The position numbers were made by a program, and so were the translations under genes. Shown here one piece after another: positions 24,680-31,635 of a stretch of DNA of 32,430 nt. The stretch is from RUG12783 sp946409545 (GTDB taxonomy: Bacteria; Bacillota_I; Bacilli_A; RF39; UBA660): assembly GCA_946409545.1 (NCBI GenBank), contig CAMJWT010000020.1, forward strand, positions 1 to 32,430, given 5' to 3'. Numbering within the stretch: the stretch's first letter is position 1; each line of letters begins with the position of its first letter. Under the pieces are notes generated by a model. It was not told the DNA's origin and searched no databases. It worked only from the letters and a program-made list of their open reading frames with translations.

Positions 24680-25765
24680 ATGGAAGAAATGAACAAACAA
24701 AAAGAAGAAGAAAAAGAAAAAAAGAGAGGATTCCTTTTCTTAATTGAAGATAAGAATAAGAGATTATATAAGTTAATATTTGCTTTAATATTAGTAATCG
24801 CTATATTCTCAGTTGGTACTTATGCATGGTTTACTTCAAACTATACAGTTAAAGTACAACAAATTGATGTAACTGTATCTGGTGGATCAGGTATTCAAAT
24901 TTCAACAGATGCTGAAAACTGGAAATCAATGATTACAATTGATGATATCCTTAATCATGCATATGCTGGAGCAGTTAACCAAGTTCCAAAAGAAACTGAT
25001 CAAATGAACCCAGTTTCAACAGTTAAAGTAGCTTATGCTGATGCTACTGCAAAAACACAAGGTTTACATATGTATAGAGGTACAATTGTAAACGATGCTA
25101 ATGATGGTACAATGTACTTAGATTCTGCATCTGAAACTGATAGTGCAAATAACTATAACTATATTGCATTCGATTTATTCTTAAAATTAGATTTTAAAGA
25201 AAGTGAAGGACCAAAACAATTATACTTTACATCTGGAACAGGTGTTAAAGCAGGTAACCCTAATACACATATTGAATATGCCTCTCGTATGGGATTCGTT
25301 GTTAATGGTACACAACCATCTAGTTCAGATCTTACTACATTAAGAAATATAAAAGGTGCTGAGAACGTATTTATTTATGAACCAAATTATGATGTTCATA
25401 CAAGTAATGGTCTTGTAAATGGACGTGATAATTATCATATAACAGGTCGTACAGTATCTGGAAATGCTACACCAGCTCCATATTATGGTGTTAAAGCTGC
25501 ATTTGCATATGATCCAGAAGATGCAACAAACTTCCCAGGTACACCACTTGATAGCACTGACGCTAATAAATTTGCTTTAGTTGAACCAGATTTCAAAACA
25601 ACTGCAGCAAATAGTTCTGATTTTGAATTTATGACATTACCAGTAGGTGTTACAAAGATTCGTGTTTATATGTGGATTGAAGGTCAAGATATTGACTGTG
25701 AAAATACTGCATCTGGTGGTCAAGTTCAATATAATTTAGGATTTAAACTTCAAGAACAACCATAG
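24680..25765 (+). CDS. TasA-like secreted protein (TYAWF signal), paralogue of the 9618 product
   Basis: 361 residues. GAGGTGA at 24669-24675 fits the ATG at 24680 better than the adjacent one at 24677. A charged Lys/Glu-rich cytoplasmic stretch precedes a hydrophobic segment (about 34-49) ending in 'SVGTYAWFTSN'. The mature part has 'SGIQIS...NWKS', a Thr/Ala/Asp-rich middle, an 'EPNYDVHT' block and the C-terminal 'RVYMWIEGQDIDCEN', all in the same order as in the 9618 product. Its codons are smoother than those of its neighbours (many GCT, GCA and GGT), its promoter is separate and it ends at a terminator, as expected for an abundant secreted protein. Possibly the major fibre subunit (inference). 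Confidence 0.75.
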   Translation: MEEMNKQKEEEKEKKRGFLFLIEDKNKRLYKLIFALILVIAIFSVGTYAWFTSNYTVKVQQIDVTVSGGSGIQISTDAENWKSMITIDDILNHAYAGAVNQVPKETDQMNPVSTVKVAYADATAKTQGLHMYRGTIVNDANDGTMYLDSASETDSANNYNYIAFDLFLKLDFKESEGPKQLYFTSGTGVKAGNPNTHIEYASRMGFVVNGTQPSSSDLTTLRNIKGAENVFIYEPNYDVHTSNGLVNGRDNYHITGRTVSGNATPAPYYGVKAAFAYDPEDATNFPGTPLDSTDANKFALVEPDFKTTAANSSDFEFMTLPVGVTKIRVYMWIEGQDIDCENTASGGQVQYNLGFKLQEQP

Positions 25766-25772
25766 GATAATT

Positions 25773-25800
25773 AAGATGTATTTAATATACATCTTTTTTT
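25773..25800 (+). terminator. Terminator of the 24680 gene
   Basis: AAGATGTAT (25773-25781) pairs with ATACATCTT (25787-25795), followed by T's to 25800. Confidence 0.85.
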
Positions 25801-25805
25801 ATAAT

Positions 25806-25830
25806 AAAAAGGTATTTATAATACCTTTTT
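25806..25830. terminator. Bidirectional terminator at the end of the LexA-like gene
   Basis: AAAAAGGTAT (25806-25815), loop TTATA, ATACCTTTTT (25821-25830). It is A-rich on one side and T-rich on the other, so it works for either strand. It overlaps the last codons of the minus-strand gene. Confidence 0.75.
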
Positions 25831-26337
25831 TCTTTGTAAACCTATTACTTTACCAATTATTTTTAACTTACATAAATATTCTTTATTAACTCCATCATCT
25901 AAGATATAAAAACCATCTTTATAATTATAATTCATAATATGATAGTTATTATTATAGATAAATAAACCAAGGGTATTATTATCTAATTTTTGGGTTTTTT
26001 CGACAATTAAGTAATCATCTTTCAAAATATTACGGTTAAGAAAATTATTGTTTTTTATTTTATAAACAGTATATTTCTTTTTATTTTGTCGAATAAGTAA
26101 GTAATCATCTTCATTTAAGGCTTTTACTTTTATATAAGTATCATCAATATCCGTAACCACCCATTTCTTTGTATCTTTGTAATGGATAAGATATCCTTCT
26201 TCACTTAGTTTATTCATTATGCGATAAACATAATTAACGGACTTATAATTTAATTTACTTTGAATAAATCTAATTGATGGCATATATCCTTTCTCCTTAT
26301 AAAAATTTTTAATAATCTTTAAAATATTTTCTTCCAT
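25816..26337 (-). CDS. LexA-like repressor with a degenerate S24 protease domain
   Basis: 173 residues. The N-terminal part (1-60) matches the LexA winged helix: 'YKEKGYMPSIRFIQSKLNYKSVNYVYRIMNKLSEEGYLI' has the family spacing and the 'GY.PS.R.I' signature. The C-terminal half follows the S24/LexA peptidase fold ('YKIKNNNFLNRNILKDDYLIVEK', ending 'KIIGKVIGLQR'). Aligned with Bacillus LexA, the catalytic Ser position is Asn98 and the Lys position is Met135, and no Ala-Gly cleavage site is seen. Self-cleavage is therefore unlikely. AGGAGGT lies 5 nt before the start. A GAAC-N4-GTTC box sits in its own leader, suggesting autoregulation. It is divergent from the bacteriocin exporter operon and may regulate it (inference). 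Confidence 0.78.
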   Translation of the reverse strand: MEENILKIIKNFYKEKGYMPSIRFIQSKLNYKSVNYVYRIMNKLSEEGYLIHYKDTKKWVVTDIDDTYIKVKALNEDDYLLIRQNKKKYTVYKIKNNNFLNRNILKDDYLIVEKTQKLDNNTLGLFIYNNNYHIMNYNYKDGFYILDDGVNKEYLCKLKIIGKVIGLQRKKVL

Positions 26338-26351
26338 TGAAACCTCCTATA

Positions 26352-26363
26352 GAACATATGTTC
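26352..26363. promoter_or_regulatory. LexA-type operator (GAAC-N4-GTTC palindrome)
   Basis: GAACATATGTTC is a perfect 12-bp palindrome matching the core of the Gram-positive SOS box. It lies 15-26 bp before the LexA-like start codon and next to a possible minus-strand -10 (TATATT, plus-strand 26370-26375), so it would overlap that transcript's start. The exporter promoter is about 50 bp further on. Confidence 0.75.
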
Positions 26364-26412
26364 ACCATTAATATATGAAGTTTTTTTATAAATATCGTCA
26401 TTTTATTTAATT

Positions 26413-26441
26413 TTTCATTTTAAAATTTATTTCATTATAAT
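26413..26441 (+). promoter_or_regulatory. Promoter of the exporter-bacteriocin operon
   Basis: TTTCAT (26413-26418), 17-bp spacer, TATAAT (26436-26441), 25 nt before the start codon. Confidence 0.6.
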
Positions 26442-26466
26442 TTCATAAATTCTAGGTGGAGGAGAT

Positions 26467-28551
26467 ATGAAAGACAAATATATTGTAAGACAAGATGATC
26501 TTACAGATTGTGGTGTAAGTTGTTTATTATCAATTATTAGATATTATGATGGTAGTGTTTCTAAGGAATATTTAAGAGATCTTACACATACAACAAAAGA
26601 CGGTGTTTCTGCATATGATTTAATAGAAGCAGCGCATGAAATTGGCTTTAATTCATATGGCTTAAATGGGGAAGTGGCTGATATTGAGAATAATTCATTA
26701 CCAATGATTGCGCATGTTATTATTGATGATAAGTGTAAGCATTTTGTTGTAATATATAGTATCAATCATCGAAATAGAGTAATCACATTAATGGATCCAA
26801 GTGTTGGTTATAAAAAAATAAGTTTTGATGAATGGATGAAAATATCAACAAATAACTATATATATTTCAAACCAAAGAAAGTAATTCCAAAATTAGATGA
26901 AGAAAATAAAGTAAAATTGTTGATAAAGGAATTTATAATTAATCATAAAGAATCGTTTATCTTTATATTTTGTCTATCATTAATATATGTATTTTTTAAT
27001 ATTATTACTTCATATCAATTTAAAATATTATTAAATGATTTATCTTATAACGTAAATAATTCACTAACTATACTATTTATATTAATAATATTTATAATGA
27101 TAAAAAAGATAATAAATCTATTTCGTAATAACATATTAAATTACTTAAACTGCTTTCTTGAAGATAGTCTTGTTTTAGATAGTTTTAGTCATATCATAAA
27201 TCTTCCATACTTATATTATAAAAATAGAACAACAGGTGATGTATTAACAAGAATAAGTGATTTAACGAATGTTAAAGAGTTTATTTCTCAGCTATTTTTA
27301 TCAATCTTTGTTGATGTCTTTCTCGTTGTCTTTGTTTTAATATTTTTATTTAACATAAATGTTTTATTAACAATATTATCGATTATTATGATTACGATAT
27401 ATAGTTTAATAAGCATATTAAATAGTAAAAATATAACAAGAAAAGTAAGAAGCTATTATCAAGAGTCATCACATTTAAATTCTTATTTAAATGAGTCAAT
27501 AAGTAATATTGATACCATAAAAGGTATGAATATTGAAAAGTATGTTGTCAATAATATTAAAGTAAAAAGTAATAAAAAGAATAATGCATCATATAACTTA
27601 TTTAATACATTAAATAAAGAAATGTTTGTTAAAGATATTTTATATGAAGTCATTATGGTTATATTGCTATTTATTGGAATAAAAAGAGTAAGTGATAATA
27701 ATCTTTCAATTGCTAATTTGATTACTTTTACAACGTTACTTAATTATTTTACAGATCCAATAAAAAATGTTGTTAATTTAAATCTTTTGTATCAAAATGC
27801 AAAAGAATCATTAAGAAGAATTAGTGAATTATATTTAATACCTAAAGATGATCTTAAGATGAATACTAAGTTTGTTATTGAAAGATTCAAAGGAGATATT
27901 GTTTTTAAAAATGTATCATATTCATATGATAGTAATATTAATGTTATAAATAAGTTGAACTTAGAAATTAAACATGGGGAAAGAGTTTTTATTCACGGAG
28001 AAAGTGGAACAGGAAAAAGTACATTAGTAAAACTATTAACTAAGTATTTAAATGGGTATAAAGGAAAAATATATATTGATGATATTGAGTTATCAAATAT
28101 ATCTCTTTATGATATTCGAACAAAAATATGTTATATTTCGCAAAAAGAAGGCCTATTTAATGATACTGTTTATAACAATATCGTTTTAGATAAAGAAATA
28201 AATTATAAAAATTTTCTTAAGATTGTGAAACTTTCTCTTATTGATGACTTTGTAGAAAATAATGAAAATAGTTATAACTTAGTATTAGAAGAAAATGGCT
28301 TTAATATATCAGGTGGTGAAAGACAAAGGATTATATTAGCAAGAGCCTTACTTAAAGATTCCGATATTTATATTTTAGATGAATCATTAAATGCCATTGA
28401 TATAGAAAGAGAAAGAATTATCTTAAAGAATATTTTTAAATATTTAAAAGGTAAAACAATTATTGTAATAAGTCATCGATTTGATAATAGTGATTTATTT
28501 GATAAAAAGATAAAAGTAGAAAAAGGAGTATATGAATGTTATGACAATTGA
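26467..28551 (+). CDS. Peptidase-containing ABC exporter for double-glycine peptides
   Basis: 694 residues with the PCAT layout. The N-terminal C39 cysteine peptidase (1-135) has Gln9, Cys15 ('QDDLTDCGVSCL'), His92 ('KHFVV') and Asp110 ('MDPSVG'), the expected catalytic set. An ABC exporter membrane domain follows (about 155-450, about six segments), then a nucleotide-binding domain. That domain has Walker A GESGTGKST (about 510-518), signature ISGGERQR (about 614-621), Walker B 'IYILDES' (about 631-637) and the H-loop 'ISHR' (about 667-670). Such proteins cut leaders after Gly-Gly and export the mature peptide. Two Gly-Gly peptides are encoded just downstream, so the substrates are clear. 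TGGAGGAG precedes the ATG. The next gene overlaps its end by 20 nt. Confidence 0.93.
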   Translation: MKDKYIVRQDDLTDCGVSCLLSIIRYYDGSVSKEYLRDLTHTTKDGVSAYDLIEAAHEIGFNSYGLNGEVADIENNSLPMIAHVIIDDKCKHFVVIYSINHRNRVITLMDPSVGYKKISFDEWMKISTNNYIYFKPKKVIPKLDEENKVKLLIKEFIINHKESFIFIFCLSLIYVFFNIITSYQFKILLNDLSYNVNNSLTILFILIIFIMIKKIINLFRNNILNYLNCFLEDSLVLDSFSHIINLPYLYYKNRTTGDVLTRISDLTNVKEFISQLFLSIFVDVFLVVFVLIFLFNINVLLTILSIIMITIYSLISILNSKNITRKVRSYYQESSHLNSYLNESISNIDTIKGMNIEKYVVNNIKVKSNKKNNASYNLFNTLNKEMFVKDILYEVIMVILLFIGIKRVSDNNLSIANLITFTTLLNYFTDPIKNVVNLNLLYQNAKESLRRISELYLIPKDDLKMNTKFVIERFKGDIVFKNVSYSYDSNINVINKLNLEIKHGERVFIHGESGTGKSTLVKLLTKYLNGYKGKIYIDDIELSNISLYDIRTKICYISQKEGLFNDTVYNNIVLDKEINYKNFLKIVKLSLIDDFVENNENSYNLVLEENGFNISGGERQRIILARALLKDSDIYILDESLNAIDIERERIILKNIFKYLKGKTIIVISHRFDNSDLFDKKIKVEKGVYECYDN

Positions 28552-28954
28552 TATATTAAATCACAATGAATTAAATGAAAGTAAATTAACTCGTAAGATT
28601 ATTTTTTATACATCATTTGTTTCTATTATTATACTTATGAGTGTCATTATTTTATTTACTGTAAGAAAGAAAATATATTATCAGAATTACTTATTATTCT
28701 TAAAAGATAAAATAGTTACAAATATTTTAGTAAAGGACTTAGATACTTTAACAAATAATAGTGTTTTGATTATAAATAAAAAAGAGTATAAATATAAAAT
28801 TATTGAAATTGAATTATTTAACAATGAAAGTCCATATTATCAGGTAAAAATAAATATTGAAGGAGATTTTGAAAAGAATAAAATGATAAGTTACAAAATA
28901 CTTTTAAGAGAAGATAATCTATTTAATTATCTTACATATTTGATAGGAGGTTAA
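28532..28954 (+). CDS. Small single-span accessory protein of the bacteriocin exporter
   Basis: 140 residues. A short cytoplasmic start is followed by one membrane segment (about 21-43) and an extracytoplasmic beta-rich domain of about 95 residues. AAGGAG stands only 3 nt before the ATG at 28532; the in-frame ATG at 28541 (12-nt spacing) is an alternative start. The gene overlaps the exporter and abuts the first peptide gene without a gap. Position, topology and partner suggest a very short membrane-fusion or HlyD-like accessory protein. It lacks the long coiled coil and lipoyl-like domains of full-length members (usually over 350 residues), so the family call is inference. Confidence 0.55.
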   Translation: MNVMTIDILNHNELNESKLTRKIIFYTSFVSIIILMSVIILFTVRKKIYYQNYLLFLKDKIVTNILVKDLDTLTNNSVLIINKKEYKYKIIEIELFNNESPYYQVKINIEGDFEKNKMISYKILLREDNLFNYLTYLIGG

Positions 28955-29092
28955 ATGAAAAGAATAAAAAATAATGAATTGAAGAAAATAAATGGAGGAG
29001 GGGTTGGTGTTGTTATTGTAGTATCTGCACTAATTAGCTTTGTTGCTGGTGTAATCTCAGGAATAGCAAATCCAGACCCATGTAAAGAATAA
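28955..29092 (+). CDS. Double-glycine bacteriocin-like peptide 1
   Basis: 45 residues, preceded by TAGGAGG 4 nt from the ATG. The leader MKRIKNNELKKINGG has Glu-Leu at -8/-7, Ile at -4 and Gly-Gly at -2/-1, the consensus for C39-peptidase substrates. The mature part is 30 residues: very hydrophobic, Gly/Val/Ile-rich, with a GxxxG-type motif (GVISG) and a polar C-terminus containing a single Cys (NPDPCKE). It should insert in membranes as a helix. The next peptide begins 2 nt after the stop, so the two are made together. The exporter is encoded two genes upstream. It is most likely one half of a class II two-peptide bacteriocin, though a signalling or other secreted peptide is not excluded. 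Confidence 0.75.
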   Translation: MKRIKNNELKKINGGGVGVVIVVSALISFVAGVISGIANPDPCKE

Positions 29093-29094
29093 AT

Positions 29095-29256
29095 ATGAAG
29101 AAAAATTATAATACTAAAGAAATAGTAGGTGGAAAGGATATAACTGGTCCAATAATTAATGGTATCGTTAACTTGTTTAAAACAATTTATGAAATAGGAA
29201 GAGGATTAGGAGGAGGTATGAGAAGAATTGAATCAGGTAACGTATGTCCACTATAA
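29095..29256 (+). CDS. Double-glycine bacteriocin-like peptide 2
   Basis: 53 residues, starting 2 nt after peptide 1. The leader MKKNYNTKEIVGG has Ile at -4 and Gly-Gly at -2/-1. The 40-residue mature part begins KDITGPIINGIVNLF and contains an amphipathic stretch, a Gly cluster with GxxxG spacing (GRGLG), basic residues (MRRIE) and a C-terminal 'NVCPL' with a single Cys. It is amphipathic and cationic where peptide 1 is hydrophobic, a common split in two-peptide bacteriocins. The ribosome-binding site is weak (AAAGAA), suggesting coupling to peptide 1. The last 13 nt overlap the small membrane-protein gene. Confidence 0.72.
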   Translation: MKKNYNTKEIVGGKDITGPIINGIVNLFKTIYEIGRGLGGGMRRIESGNVCPL

Positions 29257-29423
29257 AAAGAATAGTTAATAATCAATTGATTATTAATATAACAAAAATA
29301 GTTATAACAATAATTAGTCTTCCAATTATTACATATTTGATAAGATTATACTTAATGTTTTTGTATAAATTTGGTGTTTATTTAGGTATTTTTTTAAGGA
29401 ATCTATATAAATTTGTTTTTTAA
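29244..29423 (+). CDS. Small hydrophobic membrane protein, candidate immunity protein
   Basis: 59 residues from the ATG at 29244, overlapping the end of peptide 2 by 13 nt and preceded by AGGTAA. A short basic N-terminus is followed by two hydrophobic stretches (about 11-34 and 35-52) with scattered Arg/Lys, suggesting one long or two short membrane spans. Immunity proteins of class II bacteriocins are often small, hydrophobic and encoded directly after the peptide, which is the basis of this call. No sequence family is recognised. It has no Gly-Gly leader, so it is not a third exported peptide. Confidence 0.5.
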   Translation: MSTIKRIVNNQLIINITKIVITIISLPIITYLIRLYLMFLYKFGVYLGIFLRNLYKFVF

Positions 29424-29446
29424 TTGAAAAAAAGTTATTTTATGTG

Positions 29447-29475
29447 TTGTAAAATAAAAGATATTTTGTTATAAT
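29447..29475 (+). promoter_or_regulatory. Promoter of rpsU
   Basis: TTGTAA (29447-29452), 17-bp spacer, TGT plus TATAAT (29470-29475). It has a perfect -10 and an extended TG. No clear terminator separates it from the bacteriocin operon upstream. Confidence 0.75.
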
Positions 29476-29511
29476 TGTCTTGATTTTAATGCGAAGGGAG
29501 GGGAAAAACGA

Positions 29512-29706
29512 ATGACGCATGTTACTGTTAAGAATGGAAATCTTGATGGAGCTTTAAGAAAATTTAAGCAAAAAGTTGCAAGAGATGGCATCCCTTCAGA
29601 AATCAAAAAAAGAGAAGCATATGATAAACCAGGAATTAGACGTAGAGAAGCTAAAAAAGCTGGAATCAAGAATTCTCGTAAACGTGAAAAAAATAATAGA
29701 GACTAA
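29512..29706 (+). CDS. rpsU: Small ribosomal subunit protein bS21
   Basis: 64 residues. 'VTVKNGNLDGALRKFKQKVARDG' and the basic second half ('KREAYDKPGIRRREAKKAG') are the bS21 signature, with a normal family length. bS21 binds the 30S platform near the anti-Shine-Dalgarno region of 16S rRNA. The start is set by GGGAGGGG. It has its own promoter and terminator, and is followed by yqeY as in many Bacillota. Confidence 0.95.
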   Translation: MTHVTVKNGNLDGALRKFKQKVARDGIPSEIKKREAYDKPGIRRREAKKAGIKNSRKREKNNRD

Positions 29707-29726
29707 TAATTAGTCTCTTTTCTTTT
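29698..29726 (+). terminator. Terminator of rpsU
   Basis: AGAGACTAA (29698-29706, including the stop codon) pairs with TTAGTCTCT (29710-29718), followed by T-rich sequence. Confidence 0.85.
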
Positions 29727-29740
29727 TATCTTTATTAGTT

Positions 29741-29746
29741 TATAAT
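29741..29746 (+). promoter_or_regulatory. Probable -10 element of yqeY-rnhB
   Basis: A perfect TATAAT 21 nt before the yqeY start; the -35 at 17-bp spacing is weak (TTTTCT). Confidence 0.4.
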
Positions 29747-29767
29747 AACAATTAAGAAGGTGAGATT

Positions 29768-30211
29768 ATGTATGATAAAATAAAAAGCGATATTGTATCC
29801 GCTATGAAAGAAAAAGATACTTTAAGATTACAAACACTTCGTGGTGTTAAAGGAGAAGTTGATCTTGCTCATATTGATAAAAAAGTAGATATCAATGATG
29901 AACTTGTAACTGATGTTTTATCTCATCAAATTAAAACAAGAAAAGAATCAATAGTAGAATTTGAAAAAGGTAATAGAGAAGATTTAATCGAAAAAACTAA
30001 TAAAGAAATTGAATTACTTCAAAGTTATTTACCAGAACAATTAAGTGAAGATGAACTTGTTAAATTGATAGATGAAGTTATCGCTAAAGTAAATCCAACT
30101 TCACCAAAAGAGATGGGGCTAGTTATGAAAGAAGTAACACCACTTGTTAAAGGTAAAGCTGATATGAAAGTTGTATCTACAATGATTAAGGACAAATTAA
30201 GTAATTTATAA
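29768..30211 (+). CDS. yqeY: YqeY/GatB-domain protein
   Basis: 147 residues, the usual length. Family marks are the N-terminal 'DIVSAMKEKDTLRLQTLRGVKGEV', the 'IKTRKESIVEFEKGNREDLIEKTNKEIELLQSYLPEQLSEDEL' core and the C-terminal 'KADMKVVSTMIKDKL'. The domain is shared with the tail of GatB, the amidotransferase subunit that binds tRNA. The role of stand-alone YqeY is not established. AAGAAGGTGA precedes the ATG. Its position directly after rpsU is conserved in Bacillota. The stop overlaps the rnhB start by one base (TAATG), implying coupled translation. Confidence 0.92.
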   Translation: MYDKIKSDIVSAMKEKDTLRLQTLRGVKGEVDLAHIDKKVDINDELVTDVLSHQIKTRKESIVEFEKGNREDLIEKTNKEIELLQSYLPEQLSEDELVKLIDEVIAKVNPTSPKEMGLVMKEVTPLVKGKADMKVVSTMIKDKLSNL

Positions 30212-30837
30212 TGGAAAATTTATATATATACGAAAAAGAATTAATTGATAAGGGTATAAAATTAATCGGTGGTATTGATGAAGTAGGAAGAGGACCACTT
30301 GTTGGCCCAGTAGTTGCTTCATGTGTTATATTACCATTAAATTATAAATTAGAAGGTTTAACTGATTCTAAGAAATTATCTGAAAAAAAGAGAGAAAAGT
30401 TTTTTGATATTCTTATGAAAGATGCAATATCTATTGGAATAGGAATAATTGATGAAAAGAAAATAGATGAAGTAAATATCTATGAAGCTACCAAACTCGC
30501 TATGAAAGATGCTTTTAATAAAATGGAAATAAAACCAGAACATGTTTTAGTAGATGCAATGCCACTTGAGTTATCAGTTCCAACAACATCAATTATTAAA
30601 GGAGATGCTAAAAGTTTATCAATTGCAGCCGCAAGTGTAATTGCAAAAGTAACACGAGATCGAATGATGGATGAATTAGATAAAAAATATCCATATTATA
30701 ACTTTAAGAAAAATAAAGGTTATCCTACTAAAGAGCATGTTGAAGCAATAAATAAATATGGAATTATTAAAGAACATCGTAAAACTTATGGACCAGTTAA
30801 AGATTATATTGAAAAAGAAAAGATGCTAAATATTTAG
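30211..30837 (+). CDS. rnhB: Ribonuclease HII
   Basis: 208 residues, normal length. RNase HII cuts the RNA strand of RNA-DNA hybrids and initiates removal of single ribonucleotides from DNA. Motifs: 'GGIDEVGRGPLVGPVVA' with catalytic Asp23-Glu24, 'VLVDAMPL' with Asp115, and 'IIKGDAKSLSIAAASVIAKVTRD' with Asp132. The 'GYPTKEH' loop follows, and the terminal 'HRKTYGPVKDY' is also typical. It overlaps yqeY by one base and shares its transcript. A perfect palindromic terminator overlaps the stop. Confidence 0.95.
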   Translation: MENLYIYEKELIDKGIKLIGGIDEVGRGPLVGPVVASCVILPLNYKLEGLTDSKKLSEKKREKFFDILMKDAISIGIGIIDEKKIDEVNIYEATKLAMKDAFNKMEIKPEHVLVDAMPLELSVPTTSIIKGDAKSLSIAAASVIAKVTRDRMMDELDKKYPYYNFKKNKGYPTKEHVEAINKYGIIKEHRKTYGPVKDYIEKEKMLNI

Positions 30838-30846
30838 CATCTTTTT
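30821..30846. terminator. Bidirectional terminator between rnhB and the convergent unknown gene
   Basis: AGATGCTAAAT (30821-30831) and ATTTAGCATCT (30832-30842) form a perfect palindrome with A's on the left and T's on the right. It covers the end of rnhB and lies just beyond the stop of the minus-strand gene. Confidence 0.85.
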
Positions 30847-31528
30847 ATCTACGAAAATTATTTTGATTATTTTCAAGTTCTTTTTTTAATCTAATGTTTT
30901 CTTGAATTAATTGTTCATTTTCAGTTTTCATTTCATCATAATGTCTAGCTAGAGAATAGAATGATGATTGATACTTATCAACAACGGAACGTAGAGTTTC
31001 AAATAACTCACTATCAATTCCTGTGATACTCATTCTTTCAACATCGACTTTTTCAAATTCATCTCTTTTTGAAGGATCAAGCATTCTTTTAAAATCATAT
31101 CCTTCAGGGAAAACGGTTCTTTGTGTTTTAAAGAATTCATTCTCAAAAGACTTTCTTAAAGGAGATTTTTTAATACCACCAATTCTTTCTAAAACACTAT
31201 AAATATCTTGACCTTCATCTTTTATTAAAGAAAGAAGAGTAGGCTTATTTAATTCATTTTCAAGCATTGTACAATCTCTTGATTTATGACGGTTGTAGAA
31301 AAATACCATTTCTCCATCCATATAACTATCAAATAAAACTTCATTTACCATAATGTAGCCTTTGTTATTTCCGTTTAAGGCAAGAGTTACAACATAATGT
31401 TTATTATAAATTTTAATTAAGCCAAGATATTTACCATCACCATTTTCGAAATCAAGACGATCAGTTGATGCATTTAATCTATTTGGTGTTGATGATTCAT
31501 TTATTCCAAATCCAATAATTTTATCCAT
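30845..31528 (-). CDS. Hypothetical protein A of a tandem paralogue pair, C-terminal coiled coil
   Basis: 227 residues from the ATG at 31528; AAGAGG 6 nt upstream and alignment with the next gene's start set this codon, while an upstream in-frame ATG lies within the ribosome-binding site. It is soluble, with no signal peptide. It shares ordered blocks with the neighbouring paralogue: 'GFGINESS...RLDFENGDG', 'NKHYVVT', 'KGYIMVNEVLFDSYMDGEMVFFYNRHKSRDCTM', 'FPEGY', 'MSITGIDSELFETLR' and a Glu/Asn-rich coiled coil at the C-terminus. The His-Lys and Cys residues around 'HKSRDCTM' are conserved in both. No known family or function is recognised. It has its own extended -10 at 31548-31556. Confidence 0.65.
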   Translation of the reverse strand: MDKIIGFGINESSTPNRLNASTDRLDFENGDGKYLGLIKIYNKHYVVTLALNGNNKGYIMVNEVLFDSYMDGEMVFFYNRHKSRDCTMLENELNKPTLLSLIKDEGQDIYSVLERIGGIKKSPLRKSFENEFFKTQRTVFPEGYDFKRMLDPSKRDEFEKVDVERMSITGIDSELFETLRSVVDKYQSSFYSLARHYDEMKTENEQLIQENIRLKKELENNQNNFRR

Positions 31529-31547
31529 ATAATACCTCTTCATTTCA

Positions 31548-31556
31548 ATTATATCA
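31548..31556 (-). promoter_or_regulatory. Extended -10 of paralogue A
   Basis: Read on the minus strand, TGA plus TATAAT lies 20 nt before the start codon. The -35 is poor. Confidence 0.5.
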
Positions 31557-31594
31557 TAAGTTTTTATGTTTTATATTTCTTATTGTTGTTGTCT

Positions 31595-31631
31595 TGTAAA
31601 TAATGTAAAACCTCTAGATTAACTAGAGGTT
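31595..31631 (-). terminator. Terminator hairpin of paralogue B; copy 1 of a duplicated element
   Basis: CCTCTAG (31611-31617) and CTAGAGG (31623-31629), with flanking AA/TT pairs, form a 9-bp stem with a 5-nt loop just after the stop of the 31636 gene. Positions 31595-31617 are identical to 32376-32398. Confidence 0.7.
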
Positions 31632-31635
31632 ATTT

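Noticed and set aside
29423..29446. Terminator between the bacteriocin operon and rpsU
   Set aside because: The sequence is A+T-rich with T runs but has no convincing stem. Read-through into rpsU cannot be excluded.
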